Shown here piece after piece: positions 44,101 to 53,150 of a DNA stretch of 64,000 nucleotides. Position 1 is the stretch's first letter. The number at the start of each line of letters is the position of its first letter. The notes beneath the pieces were generated by a model, which saw only the letters and a list, made by a program, of their open reading frames with translations, was not told the DNA's origin and made no database searches. The position numbers and the translations under genes were made by a program. The stretch is from Faecalicatena orotica (GTDB taxonomy: Bacteria; Bacillota; Clostridia; Lachnospirales; Lachnospiraceae): NCBI RefSeq assembly GCF_003149245.1, contig NZ_QGDL01000001.1:399089-463088 (forward strand). Direction: 5' to 3'.

Positions 44101-44184
44101 TTATATTTCGGACTCCTTTAAAACTTCAACTTTACACTGATGCTTTTTTTCTGTCCTGTCATAGCTAATGCCTACTGCCATAGC
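44101..44184 (-). pseudogene. C-terminal remnant, possibly of a PD-(D/E)XK/AAA-ATPase-like protein
   Basis: The minus strand reads about 27 codons, AVGISYDRTEKKHQCKVE then VLKESEI and TAA (44101). The AVGISYDR-KHxCKVE ending resembles the C-terminus of AAA-ATPase-like/DUF1703 nuclease-fold proteins common in Clostridia. An in-frame stop lies immediately upstream, and nothing more of the gene is present. Low confidence in the family. Confidence 0.35.
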
Positions 44185-44204
44185 TTAGGAGCGGTACTTC
44201 CGTA

Positions 44205-44546
44205 TTAGCGGAATCTCTCTGCTCTCATCATTAAAGTCAAAAGCCTCCAAAAGCTGCCTTTTTTTCTTCCTCTGCACACGGAATCTGCCCGCTCTTCACC
44301 ATCTTCACAAGACCCAATGCCTGTTCCAGTGTATACGGCTCCCCGTAGTTTTTCTCCGCCCAGTCCTGATCCGCAAGGGAGAGCCCGTGACGCCCGTGCA
44401 AGATCTTTTGCAGGCTGGTCTTTCAGGGGTGCAGCTCCCGTTATATTGACGGTGTATGTACACACGAATGTCTGATAACCTTTCTCATAGAATTTCTTAG
44501 CAACGATTCCCCCTTCTTTCCATAGGTTATACCGCTCTCTGATCAT
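44205..44546 (-). pseudogene. Alpha/beta-hydrolase (acetyl-esterase type) gene with deletions
   Basis: The minus strand from 44546 reads MIRERYNLWKEGG, then IVAKKFYEKGYQTFVCTYTV, and APLKDQPAKDLARA. This is the conserved early part of BD-FAE-type esterases, but their usual N-terminal oxyanion-loop region is missing. After the arginine the other frame reads RHGLSLADQDWAEKNYGEPY and ends KAAFGGF with TGA at 44237, the normal C-terminal catalytic-histidine region. The serine nucleophile segment is lost. It sits directly behind the transporter gene of the rhamnoside locus, consistent with a former deacetylase of the same pathway. Confidence 0.75.
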
Positions 44547-44582
44547 AATCCATTCCCTCTCTTTGCGATTTGATTTTCCCCA

Positions 44583-45983
44583 TTATTTTGCCTGATCTTT
44601 CCTCTGGGCAATCTCTGCATGGATCTGCGGCAGTTTCTTCTCAAGGTCAAATTTGATCGATAAGATAAACAGCACTGTAAACAGAATCAGCGGCACATAA
44701 ATGTTAAATGTAAAGACCGCCTGTTTTACCGCCGCAGAAGCCACTGCAGCCTCCGGATTGTAAGATGCGATTGCAAGGCACCATGCAACCAGGGATGCTC
44801 CCAGTCCGTTTCCTACTTTGCTTCCAAAACCGCAGGCCGCCTGAGATGACGCCAGCATACGGTTGTTGAATTTGTATTCATTGTAGTCAATCGTCATCGC
44901 TGTCAGAACTCCAAGAAGGCACATCATCGGGATGTTGGCAAATGTTCCGAAGCATCCAAGCACTGTGTTGTATACAAAATTGTACGGATTAAGCAGACGC
45001 AGGGCGTTCCCCGCCATTCCGATAAAGAACGACACTTTCAAAGTCTTTGTGACGCCCAGCTTTTTGATCATCGGCCCTACGAGTATAAACCCAAGTATTG
45101 TTGGGATCATACCGATCGCTCCCTGAATACCGACGAGATTATCGTTTCCGTAGATCCATTTCGCATAATAAGTTCCGGCTGAGTTTGCAAGTCCGTATGT
45201 AATATTTACCGCCAGTCCCATGATAAGGACCATGACCCAGTATTTGTTATGAAACAGGTTGGTAATCGCTTCTTTAAACGGAAGTGCTTCATCCTGTGCT
45301 CCCGGTTTATTCTCTGCTTCCATGACCGGGTTTGTCTCTTTACTCGTTTTCCATGTAATCAGCAGGCAGATTACAGCGACAACGGCAAGCACTGCACTGA
45401 ATTTGATCCATGCTGTCTGATCACCACCGAGCATATTCGTGATTGGAATGATTGCCACCGCGATGATCATACCGGATACATAGCCTGCCCCTGCGCGCCA
45501 TGTTCCCATGTTTCCTCTCTCCTGCTGACTGGCGGTCCTGACGACCATAAGAGATGCGTATGGAATACAGAGCGCCGTATAGATCACTGCCGTTAGCAGA
45601 AAGTTTGTGATAAACATGTAAACCATCTGCATCGTTGAACTAACATTCGCCGGCACGGTGAACAAAAGTACAATCATAACCGCTGCGGGTACCGACATCT
45701 TAAGAAGCCACGGGCGGTAACGCTCTTTCCCCGGTTTCGTGTGGTCTACAATGTATCCCATGATAAGATCGGTAAATGCATCTATTAACTTAACGATCAG
45801 AAAGGCTGTACCGACTGCCCCTGCTGCCAAGCCTACCTTATCGGTATAAAAATATGTAAGCTGTCCGACCAGACCACTGATTGCGTTCAGTGTAAACTGC
45901 CCGGCAGCATCTCCAAGATAATCACCAAAACGCATCACTTTCTGGATGCCGTCTTTGTCTTTTCCTAATGGTTTCCTACTCAT
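44583..45983 (-). CDS. GPH-family glycoside:cation symporter
   Basis: 466 residues from the ATG at 45983 (GGAAAGAGGAGAAATATA before it; an upstream ATG at 46034 is less likely). Twelve helices, with FGDYLGDAAGQFTLNAISGLV, the motif around DAFTDLIMGYIVDHTKPGKERYRP, and the second-half DYNEYKFNNRMLASSQAACG, all typical of MelB-like transporters. Beside GH78 rhamnosidases it probably imports rhamnosides or rhamnose-containing oligosaccharides with Na+ or H+. A half-site pair precedes the gene. Confidence 0.9.
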   Translation of the reverse strand: MSRKPLGKDKDGIQKVMRFGDYLGDAAGQFTLNAISGLVGQLTYFYTDKVGLAAGAVGTAFLIVKLIDAFTDLIMGYIVDHTKPGKERYRPWLLKMSVPAAVMIVLLFTVPANVSSTMQMVYMFITNFLLTAVIYTALCIPYASLMVVRTASQQERGNMGTWRAGAGYVSGMIIAVAIIPITNMLGGDQTAWIKFSAVLAVVAVICLLITWKTSKETNPVMEAENKPGAQDEALPFKEAITNLFHNKYWVMVLIMGLAVNITYGLANSAGTYYAKWIYGNDNLVGIQGAIGMIPTILGFILVGPMIKKLGVTKTLKVSFFIGMAGNALRLLNPYNFVYNTVLGCFGTFANIPMMCLLGVLTAMTIDYNEYKFNNRMLASSQAACGFGSKVGNGLGASLVAWCLAIASYNPEAAVASAAVKQAVFTFNIYVPLILFTVLFILSIKFDLEKKLPQIHAEIAQRKDQAK

Positions 45984-46057
45984 TATATTTCTCCTCTTTC
46001 CTTTTTTTCTCCGGTTCAGATCTGATGGTATCAATTTACCATAGTCTCACGCTTCCG

Positions 46058-46086
46058 TATTGTAATTTTGATTAAATACTTGTAAT
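46058..46086. promoter_or_regulatory. Predicted AraC-type operator upstream of the symporter gene
   Basis: Two TTGTAAT half-sites at 46060-46066 and 46080-46086 with a 20-bp period. The first is part of TATTGTAATTTTG (46058-46070), which recurs exactly in front of the first GH78 gene. It lies 75 nt before the symporter start and near where a -35 would be. Confidence 0.6.
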
Positions 46087-48840
46087 CTAGTTTTCATTTC
46101 TATATTTCTCGTTCAGCGCGCCAATGACCGCCATATACATTGGTTTCGCGTCCGGAGCCTGCACAAGCAGCTCCGAGATTGTCATCCCGTATGCGAATTT
46201 AATCATCGGACTGTCCAGAATTCCCGGCGCCATCTGTTCGAACATCTGCCGTCCCAGATCCTCCGCCACCAGTTCCCCGAAGGTCGACTCCACCGTATAT
46301 TTTTCCAGTTCCAGACTTGTCACCGTCTCATATTCGTAGTGATACCGTCCGGATCCGGTCTCGATCTCCTCTTCTTTCTCCGGCAGACAGATCACAGCAG
46401 TCGTATTAGCGGGAATCTCCACATCTACGCAGATCTTCCCTTCTCTGCATGTCCATGAGCTCCGGATCGTTCCGTACATGGACTCAAAAGAAGCGGACAC
46501 CTCCGTCATGCCCTTTGTCAGGATCGGCTGTATACGGATCTTTCTGTACCCCGGCTCCGCACACCGGATCCCCGCTGCCTTCTCATAGAGCCAGCTTCCG
46601 ATCGAGCCATACGCATAGTGGTTCAGAGAGTTCATGCCTGATTTATCAAAGTCCCCATCCGGGAGTACCGAGTTCCAGCGTTCCCAGATCGTCGTCGCAC
46701 CTTTCTTCACGGCGTAGAACCATCCTGGAAAATCTTCTTTCATAAAGATTTCATCTGCAAGATCATGCAGTCCGTTTTCCGACAAACAGTGGCACAGATA
46801 GGGCGTTCCTACAAATCCCGTCGTCAGATGATTGTGGTGTGCTCCGATATTTGTCTCCAGAATATGCAGGATACGTTCCCGGAATTCCGGTTTCACAAGG
46901 TCAAAGTAGAGCATCAGCACACATGCTGTCTGCGTCTCACTTACGAGCCGTCCGCCCGCTGTCACAAATTCCCTGTTAATAGCTGTTACGATTTCTTCAT
47001 ATAAATCTCCATATGTCTTTTCATCTTCTTTATATTCCAGTGCTCTGGCCGCATCCCGGACAATCCTCGCAGAATATGCATAGTACGCGTTTGCGACAAG
47101 ATATTTGTCCGTACCGCCCGTGCGGTCCGTACTTCCTGACTCAATATCAAGCGCCAGCCAGTCCCCATACTGGAACCCGTTCTGCCACAATCCGTTGTCC
47201 GACGCTTTCGAATGGATATAATTTACCCACTGTTTCATCATGGGATACTGTTCCTTTAGCATATCCCTATCTCCGTAAACCTGATAGAGCGTCCACGGTA
47301 TGATAGTCGCGGCGTCACTCCATGCCGCGGCTCCCGCCTGATCGCCAAGGATGTTTGGGACCACATGGGGTACGCCACACTCGTCCGTTGTCTCCGCCGC
47401 CATGTCACGCAGCCATTTCCTGAAAAACAGCGCTGTATTGAAGTTATAGGAAGCCGTACCGCAGAATACCTGTGCATCACCCGTCCACCCAAGGCGCTCG
47501 TCTCTTTGCGGGCAGTCCGTCGGGATATCCAGAAAGTTTCCTCTCTGTCCCCACTGAATGTTACTCTGAAGCTGATTCACCAGATCATTATCTGTGGAAA
47601 ACTTTCCTGTCTGCGGCATATCCGTGCACATCGCGCATGCGGTAAAATATTCCGCTCCCACTTCAGTCCCCGCTCCTTCCACACAGATATAACGGAAACC
47701 GTGGAATGTAAAATGTGGCATCACTGCCATTCCCACCTGATCGCTTCCATAAATATAGGTATCCGTACATCTTGCCGTGCGCAGGTTTTCCGTGTAGAAG
47801 TTCCCGTCCTTGTCCAGCGTCTCCGCATGCCGGATCACCAGCTTTCCACTCTCAGTCTCTGGAAGCCTCACTTCCACAAGTCCCGCCATGTTCTGTCCAA
47901 AGTCAAATACTACTTCCCCCTTCGGAGTCACGATCTTCTCTTTCACTTCAAACCGCTTCGTCACGCGGACAGGCTCTGACTCCTGTGCAGTGATGTGCCC
48001 AATGCGGTTTTTCTCCTCAAAGAGGACCGCCTGTCCCGCCTGAGTTCTCCCGGCCGTAAAGTCCTGTGTCTCGCCGTGATAAATCTCAGAAAACTGGATT
48101 TCTCCTGTTTCAACCTCCCAACCGGTATCCGTGCCGAACTTAAGCACCTCTCCATCCTCATATTCCACACGGACCATCGCCGTAAGCGCCGTCCTGTTTC
48201 CGTAATGATCTGGTCTCACATCAAATCCGAGTTCGCCCCTGTACCAGCCGTTTCCGACCTTAATAGAAATCTCATTTTCTGAAGGTCCAAGCAGCTCTGT
48301 AATATCATATGTCTGGTACTGGATGCGGTTGTGATAGGACGTCCATCCCGGAGCCATAAACTGGTCTCCCGCTTTCTCTCCGTTGACGCATACCTCGTAC
48401 ACGCCGCACGCCGTTGCATACAGCCTCGCCTTCTTAACCGGCTTCTCTGCCTTGAAACGCTTCACAAAGATTGGGCACGCAGTCTCTTCGGCCTGAAGCG
48501 TATGTGTGATCCACTCCCCGTTCCAGTTCTCCTCCCCGATAATGCCTGTCTCAAAACATCCTGACATCTGGCCGAACCTGCCATAATTATTCCATACATT
48601 CACCTGAACCTGATACTCTGTAAACGGCTTTAATGCTTCTCCCCGGTATGGCACAAGAACAGACTGGCTGCTCTTCACCCTTCCACTGTCCCACATCATC
48701 CTGCCGCCGCTTATGACCAGTATCTGATAGTCTGTCTGTATAATGTCCTGTCCCGTATTCTCAATTTTCCATGAAAAACGTGGCCTCTCATCCAGCCCGA
48801 CCGGATTGTTTCTGTACTCGATTGTAAGATCGTAAACCAT
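46087..48840 (-). CDS. GH78 alpha-L-rhamnosidase
   Basis: 917 residues without signal peptide, so intracellular. N-terminal beta-sandwich domains (YRNNPVGLDERPRFSWKI; GEWITHTLQA), FDFGQNMAGLVEVRL, and the (alpha/alpha)6 domain starting near TDMPQTGKFSTDNDLVNQLQ. The catalytic acid motif is DCPQRDERLGWTGDAQ and the later catalytic base motif TTIWERWNSVLPDGD. The length is normal. It removes terminal alpha-L-rhamnose from imported glycosides. It is 103 nt from the symporter gene and may be cotranscribed with it. It is divergent from the AraC regulator. Confidence 0.95.
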   Translation of the reverse strand: MVYDLTIEYRNNPVGLDERPRFSWKIENTGQDIIQTDYQILVISGGRMMWDSGRVKSSQSVLVPYRGEALKPFTEYQVQVNVWNNYGRFGQMSGCFETGIIGEENWNGEWITHTLQAEETACPIFVKRFKAEKPVKKARLYATACGVYEVCVNGEKAGDQFMAPGWTSYHNRIQYQTYDITELLGPSENEISIKVGNGWYRGELGFDVRPDHYGNRTALTAMVRVEYEDGEVLKFGTDTGWEVETGEIQFSEIYHGETQDFTAGRTQAGQAVLFEEKNRIGHITAQESEPVRVTKRFEVKEKIVTPKGEVVFDFGQNMAGLVEVRLPETESGKLVIRHAETLDKDGNFYTENLRTARCTDTYIYGSDQVGMAVMPHFTFHGFRYICVEGAGTEVGAEYFTACAMCTDMPQTGKFSTDNDLVNQLQSNIQWGQRGNFLDIPTDCPQRDERLGWTGDAQVFCGTASYNFNTALFFRKWLRDMAAETTDECGVPHVVPNILGDQAGAAAWSDAATIIPWTLYQVYGDRDMLKEQYPMMKQWVNYIHSKASDNGLWQNGFQYGDWLALDIESGSTDRTGGTDKYLVANAYYAYSARIVRDAARALEYKEDEKTYGDLYEEIVTAINREFVTAGGRLVSETQTACVLMLYFDLVKPEFRERILHILETNIGAHHNHLTTGFVGTPYLCHCLSENGLHDLADEIFMKEDFPGWFYAVKKGATTIWERWNSVLPDGDFDKSGMNSLNHYAYGSIGSWLYEKAAGIRCAEPGYRKIRIQPILTKGMTEVSASFESMYGTIRSSWTCREGKICVDVEIPANTTAVICLPEKEEEIETGSGRYHYEYETVTSLELEKYTVESTFGELVAEDLGRQMFEQMAPGILDSPMIKFAYGMTISELLVQAPDAKPMYMAVIGALNEKYRNEN

Positions 48841-48944
48841 TTTTATCCTCCTTATGCCCTGCTGCCTTTATTGGCATCAGTTTTTAACTTGTTTTCTATA
48901 ACATATCAGTTTATATGTCTTTTGTATTATGATATCGTTTTTAA

Positions 48945-48957
48945 TATTGTAATTTTG
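48945..48957. promoter_or_regulatory. Predicted AraC-type operator in the divergent GH78/regulator gap
   Basis: TATTGTAATTTTG, identical in 13 positions to the site before the symporter gene. It sits between the minus-strand GH78 gene and the plus-strand regulator. No second half-site at 20 bp is clear here. Confidence 0.55.
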
Positions 48958-48959
48958 GC

Positions 48960-48988
48960 TTTACGGGTCGACAATTCTGCACTATAAT
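48960..48988 (+). promoter_or_regulatory. Promoter of the AraC-family regulator gene
   Basis: -35 TTTACG (48960-48965), 17-bp spacer, perfect -10 TATAAT (48983-48988), about 28 nt before the ATG. AAAGGAGCATCCGAT provides the ribosome site. The -35 abuts the predicted operator, so autoregulation is possible. Confidence 0.65.
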
Positions 48989-49015
48989 AAAAGGAAAAAC
49001 AAAGGAGCATCCGAT

Positions 49016-50212
49016 ATGATCACAGATTTAGAAGCATTCTGCCGCCTGTTTTATGCCACCACCTCCGTCCCCATCACCTGTTATCAGGCTCCATCCGGGA
49101 ATATATTCTCATTTCCCTCCATACTTGGAAACCAGTCACTCTTTCAAAATGACCTGTCCAGCCTGTTTCATTTTCAAAAAAATCCGGAATATTATATCTC
49201 ACAGTCGTTCGGCTATTTTGGTTCTATCCGGTCAGTCAGGGACGGGAGCTTCTTTACGGTCGGCCCAGTCTTCAGTACTCCGGTATCAGAACTTACCATC
49301 CGTCATTTCATGCAGGAATGGGCCATTGATCCTGAATACAGGGAAGAGATTTCCCGCTTTCTGTCCAATACGCCGCTGATCTCTTTCAACCGCTTTCTGC
49401 ACACTCTGGCGTATCTACATCTGTCTGTCAATGATGAGGAGATCGATGTGGGAGAACATTTCGGGATTGAGAATACGAATGCCATCGGAGAATTTTCCAC
49501 GCTTCATTCTGATCAGGTCATAAATGCAAAGGAAAACCAGCATTTCCACAACACATGGGATTTCGAGCGCCGGCTGACACAGTGCATCCAGAGCGGCGAT
49601 ACGGAAAAGCTGAAAGCAATCCTCAAAGCGACTCCCCAGCTCTCCGGCGGGATCGTAGCCGACAATTCCCTGCGTCAGGAAAAAAATATCTTCATTAGCA
49701 TGACAACACTTGCAACACGCAGCGCCATCGCCGGTGGCATGGATATGGAGCAGGCTTACATGTTATCCGACATCTATATTCAGGAATGTGAGCGTTCCCA
49801 GAGCATCACACAGGTTTCTGCACTGAACTACAGCATGCTTACCGACTTCACGGAGCGTGTTGCACAAAATAAGATCCCCCAGGACATGTCGCCGGAGATC
49901 TTTAAATGCATCCAGTTCATCTCCCACCACGTCAATGAGCCAATCCAGGTTGGCGATGTCGCGGAACATATCGGCAGGAGCCGTTCCTACCTGACAGGCA
50001 AGTTTAAAAAGGAACTGGGCTTTGATGTAAGCAGCTTTATTATGAGATGCCGTCTCGAAGAGGCGAAAAGTCTGCTCACTTATTCCAATAAGACACTGAG
50101 CGAGATCAGCAATTACCTCTGCTTCTCCAGCCAGTCTTATTTCCAGAATGTATTCAAGAAAATGTATGGTATGACGCCGCTTCAGTACCGCAATCATACA
50201 CACAAAGTATAG
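49016..50212 (+). CDS. AraC-family transcriptional regulator of the rhamnoside locus
   Basis: 398 residues. A large N-terminal region of about 270 residues (GYFGSIRSVRDGSFFTVGPV, then FSTLHSDQVINAKENQHF) is an effector-sensing part I cannot place. The C-terminal double helix-turn-helix covers about 290-395: VNEPIQVGDVAEHIGRSRSY, GFDVSSFIMRCRLEEAKSLL, SQSYFQNVFKKMYGMTPLQY. It is flanked by two GH78 genes and the symporter, all preceded by the same ATTACAAT-type half-sites. It is therefore the likely activator, responding to rhamnose or a rhamnoside. Confidence 0.92.
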   Translation: MITDLEAFCRLFYATTSVPITCYQAPSGNIFSFPSILGNQSLFQNDLSSLFHFQKNPEYYISQSFGYFGSIRSVRDGSFFTVGPVFSTPVSELTIRHFMQEWAIDPEYREEISRFLSNTPLISFNRFLHTLAYLHLSVNDEEIDVGEHFGIENTNAIGEFSTLHSDQVINAKENQHFHNTWDFERRLTQCIQSGDTEKLKAILKATPQLSGGIVADNSLRQEKNIFISMTTLATRSAIAGGMDMEQAYMLSDIYIQECERSQSITQVSALNYSMLTDFTERVAQNKIPQDMSPEIFKCIQFISHHVNEPIQVGDVAEHIGRSRSYLTGKFKKELGFDVSSFIMRCRLEEAKSLLTYSNKTLSEISNYLCFSSQSYFQNVFKKMYGMTPLQYRNHTHKV

Positions 50213-50241
50213 AGGATATCTATTCAGGTATGAGCTTTTCA

Positions 50242-50272
50242 ATATTTACAATTTTATCTCCATATTTACAAT
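50242..50272 (+). promoter_or_regulatory. Predicted AraC-type operator upstream of the second GH78 gene
   Basis: Direct repeats ATATTTACAAT at 50242-50252 and 50262-50272, period exactly 20 bp (two helical turns). A -10-like TAAAAT lies at 50293-50298 with no good -35, which fits activator-dependent initiation. Confidence 0.65.
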
Positions 50273-50333
50273 AACAATCGTCTCTGTCCTGTTAAAATAC
50301 AGTCATCATTCATAATATTAGGAGGTATCTTTC

Positions 50334-53096
50334 ATGAATATTCAAAATGTAACCTGTGAATTTACACATCACCCCATCTCTTTAGACCGCAGGCATCCTC
50401 GTTTCTCGTGGGAGATTGAAGCACAGGAAAACAGTATCTTTCAGGCTTCATATCAGATCATTGTCCGTGACGAAAGCGGAAATCTTATGTGGGACAGCGG
50501 CGTCCGAAACAACTCTGATTCGACCGGGATCCCCTATGACGGAACAGAACTCAAGTCCGCTTCTGTCTATACCTACAAGATCTCTGTCCGGACAAATACC
50601 GGAGAAACGGCCGAAAGCGGGGAACATGCTTTTGAGACGGCTTTCTTCGATCTCTCCGGCTGGAAGGCCCGCTGGATCGAGCCGGACCCGCTCCCGCAGC
50701 TTCCTGTTAATCCGCTTTTGACCGCCCGGCAGGAGTGGGAGACTTCTCTGGCCGCTATGATGAGGGGTGAGCCGGTGGAAATGAAACTGGAAGGCGATAT
50801 TCTGGACGGGCTCCCACTTGAACCCTACGATCCCGCCGTCCGCCTGCGCCATACTTTCGTCTCTGCATCTCCCGCCGTAAAGGCACGTCTGTATGTCACA
50901 GCCCACGGCATGTACGAAGTAAAAATCAATGGAAAACCAGTCACAGATAGTCTGCTTAATCCCGGATTCACGACTTATGACAAACGGTTGAAATATCAGG
51001 TCTACAATGTGGACAGCCTGATCTGCCCCGGTCAAAACGCTATTGCGGCTACTGTCGCCGACGGCTGGTACAAGGGTAAGATTGCGATCGGAAGAGGCTG
51101 CGAGTATGGAGAAGTTCCTGGACTACTTCTGCAGTTGGAACTCACGGGTCCGGACGGTACACAGCAAATTGTTACTTCCGGTGAGGGTTGGAAATATTCC
51201 TTTGACGGGCCGGTCCGCACCGCGGATCTCTTCCTCGGGGAAGTGTTCGATGCACGTATGGATGACGGAGACCCTTCTCTGTCAGGATATGACGATTCTG
51301 CATGGAAAACAGCTCAGGTGAAGTCCTCTCCCGACAAGACTCTGGAGGCACAGGCCAGCCCCCTTGCCCGTGTGTTCAAAGAGGTTCCTGCCCGGGAAAT
51401 CCTGACTGCTCCAAACGGCGATACAATCATTGATTTCGGCCAGAATCTTGCCGGAGTGATCCGTGTACAGGTTCATGAACCCACAGGAACAGAGATTACG
51501 TTTGAACACGGAGAACAACTTGATAAAGACGGAAATTATTTCTACTGTTTCTCGGGAACAAACAAAGAGCAGAAAGACACCTACATCTGCGGCGAAGCAG
51601 AATACGAGACATTTGAACCGCATTTTACATACCACGGGTTCCGTTATGTACGCGTAACAGGCGGCACTGACTGGAAGAAAGAGGATTTTACTGCCCTCGC
51701 TGTCAGCACGGATAACGAGGTAACCGGAACCTTCTGCTGTTCAAATGAGCAGATAAACCAGCTGCAGAGCAATATTTACTGGAGCCAGCGCTCTAACAAT
51801 ATCACAATCCCGACCGACTGCCCTACCCGTGAAAAGGCCGGCTGGACCGGGGACGTCTTCGTTTACGGAGCGACCGCCCTTTTTAATCAGGACATGACTG
51901 CATTCTATGAGGACTGGCTGAAAAGCATACGCGCAGAGCAGATGGAGAATGGACACATCCTCGGGACTGTTCCACAAATCAAAAACTATGTACAGCAGGC
52001 CTACGCCGGATCTCTCGGATGGGGAGACGTGATCATGACCCTGCCTATTCAGCTTTACGAACTGCGCGGAAACAAAGATGCTCTTGCCGCTAATTATGAA
52101 GCAATGGGAAAATGGATGGAAGCGATGGTACAGGCTGCCGACGAACTCCCGATGCCCTCGAATACTATCAGCGCTCCCACTGTAGATACTCCTGCCGCCG
52201 GACGCAGCCTTGAGAATCAGCATTACCTGATAAACAGCGGCTTCCACTTCGGTGACTGGATTATCCCAAGTGTCGTAAACGAACAGGGATTTACGGACGG
52301 CCCTGCCTCCGCATTCCTGACGATGAACTATGTAGGAAGCAGCCTTCTCGCTGCCGACGCAGATATGTATGCAGAGATCTCCGAACTGCTCGGACACAAG
52401 AAAAATGCAAAGAAATACCGGGCTTACGCCGCAAGGGTACGTCAGGCGTTCGAGGAGGAATATGTATCCCCGGACGGACGTCTCGGTCAGGAAATGCAGG
52501 GCAATTACATTCTGGCCCTGAAACACCATATGGTCTCTGCCGAAAAAGAGCCACTGCTGGCTGCACGCCTGGATGAACTGGTCGCGGCAAACCGTTTCCG
52601 TCTCGATACCGGATTCATGTCCACGCCGCACCTGCTGGATATTTTATGTGAATATGGATATCAGGACGCTGCATGGAAGGTTCTCCTCCAGACAGAATGC
52701 CCCTCCTGGCTGTATGAGATCCGACAGGGCGCAACGACCATATGGGAGAATTGGGATGCCGTCCGTCCGGACGGGGAACTGGCGGGATGCTCCTTTAACC
52801 ACTACGCATTCGGCTGCGTCGGCGACTTCCTGTACCGCAGGGTGCTCGGGCTTCAGAACGCCGGAACCGCATATGACAGAATTCTGATCTCACCGGAATA
52901 TGGATGCCCGTTTGAGTGGGCAGAGGGAAGTTATCACTGTCCGCACGGCACGATCAAACTGAAATGGGAGAAAGACGGGGATAAAGTACTCGTCACAGGC
53001 AGCATCCCGGCCAATACATCTGCTGGGCTGAAACTGCCGGACGGAACTTTGAAGGAACTCGGAAACGGAAAATTTGAGGTAGCAGCACCGCTTTAA
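50334..53096 (+). CDS. Second GH78 alpha-L-rhamnosidase
   Basis: 920 residues, no signal peptide. Same domain order as the minus-strand paralog: FTHHPISLDRRHPRFSWEIE, GWKARWIEPDP, VADGWYKGKIAIGRG, FGQNLAGVIRVQVHE. The catalytic regions read PTDCPTREKAGWTGDVF and TTIWENWDAVRPDGE, with TREKAGWTGD where the paralog has RDERLGWTGD; the acidic residue is kept. The paralogs are divergent enough that different linkages are likely. It is activated from a promoter with two tandem half-sites and ends at a terminator shared with the GH43-like gene. Confidence 0.94.
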   Translation: MNIQNVTCEFTHHPISLDRRHPRFSWEIEAQENSIFQASYQIIVRDESGNLMWDSGVRNNSDSTGIPYDGTELKSASVYTYKISVRTNTGETAESGEHAFETAFFDLSGWKARWIEPDPLPQLPVNPLLTARQEWETSLAAMMRGEPVEMKLEGDILDGLPLEPYDPAVRLRHTFVSASPAVKARLYVTAHGMYEVKINGKPVTDSLLNPGFTTYDKRLKYQVYNVDSLICPGQNAIAATVADGWYKGKIAIGRGCEYGEVPGLLLQLELTGPDGTQQIVTSGEGWKYSFDGPVRTADLFLGEVFDARMDDGDPSLSGYDDSAWKTAQVKSSPDKTLEAQASPLARVFKEVPAREILTAPNGDTIIDFGQNLAGVIRVQVHEPTGTEITFEHGEQLDKDGNYFYCFSGTNKEQKDTYICGEAEYETFEPHFTYHGFRYVRVTGGTDWKKEDFTALAVSTDNEVTGTFCCSNEQINQLQSNIYWSQRSNNITIPTDCPTREKAGWTGDVFVYGATALFNQDMTAFYEDWLKSIRAEQMENGHILGTVPQIKNYVQQAYAGSLGWGDVIMTLPIQLYELRGNKDALAANYEAMGKWMEAMVQAADELPMPSNTISAPTVDTPAAGRSLENQHYLINSGFHFGDWIIPSVVNEQGFTDGPASAFLTMNYVGSSLLAADADMYAEISELLGHKKNAKKYRAYAARVRQAFEEEYVSPDGRLGQEMQGNYILALKHHMVSAEKEPLLAARLDELVAANRFRLDTGFMSTPHLLDILCEYGYQDAAWKVLLQTECPSWLYEIRQGATTIWENWDAVRPDGELAGCSFNHYAFGCVGDFLYRRVLGLQNAGTAYDRILISPEYGCPFEWAEGSYHCPHGTIKLKWEKDGDKVLVTGSIPANTSAGLKLPDGTLKELGNGKFEVAAPL

Positions 53097-53109
53097 AATG
53101 TCACAAGAC

Positions 53110-53143
53110 AGGAAAGGCACGGAGGAATCCCCGCGCCTTTCCT
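53110..53143. terminator. Terminator between convergent GH78 and GH43-like genes
   Basis: AGGAAAGGCACGG (53110-53122) pairs with CCGCGCCTTTCCT (53131-53143) with one mismatch. The T-tract is short on both strands, so efficiency may be limited. Confidence 0.55.
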
Positions 53144-53150
53144 TGGTAAA

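Noticed and set aside
44205-44546. 113-residue novel small protein
   Set aside because: Two frames together reproduce the start and the end of a known alpha/beta hydrolase. It is a broken gene, not a new one.
47365-47979. 204-codon plus-strand ORF inside the first GH78 gene
   Set aside because: Antisense to conserved GH78 catalytic motifs, with no family features.
49763-50242. 159-codon minus-strand ORF opposite the AraC regulator
   Set aside because: It opposes the conserved helix-turn-helix region of the regulator and has no own promoter or motif.
51741-52631. 296-codon minus-strand ORF inside the second GH78 gene
   Set aside because: It lies wholly antisense to a clear GH78 coding frame and shows no recognisable motifs or ribosome site. 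It is a shadow of codon composition.
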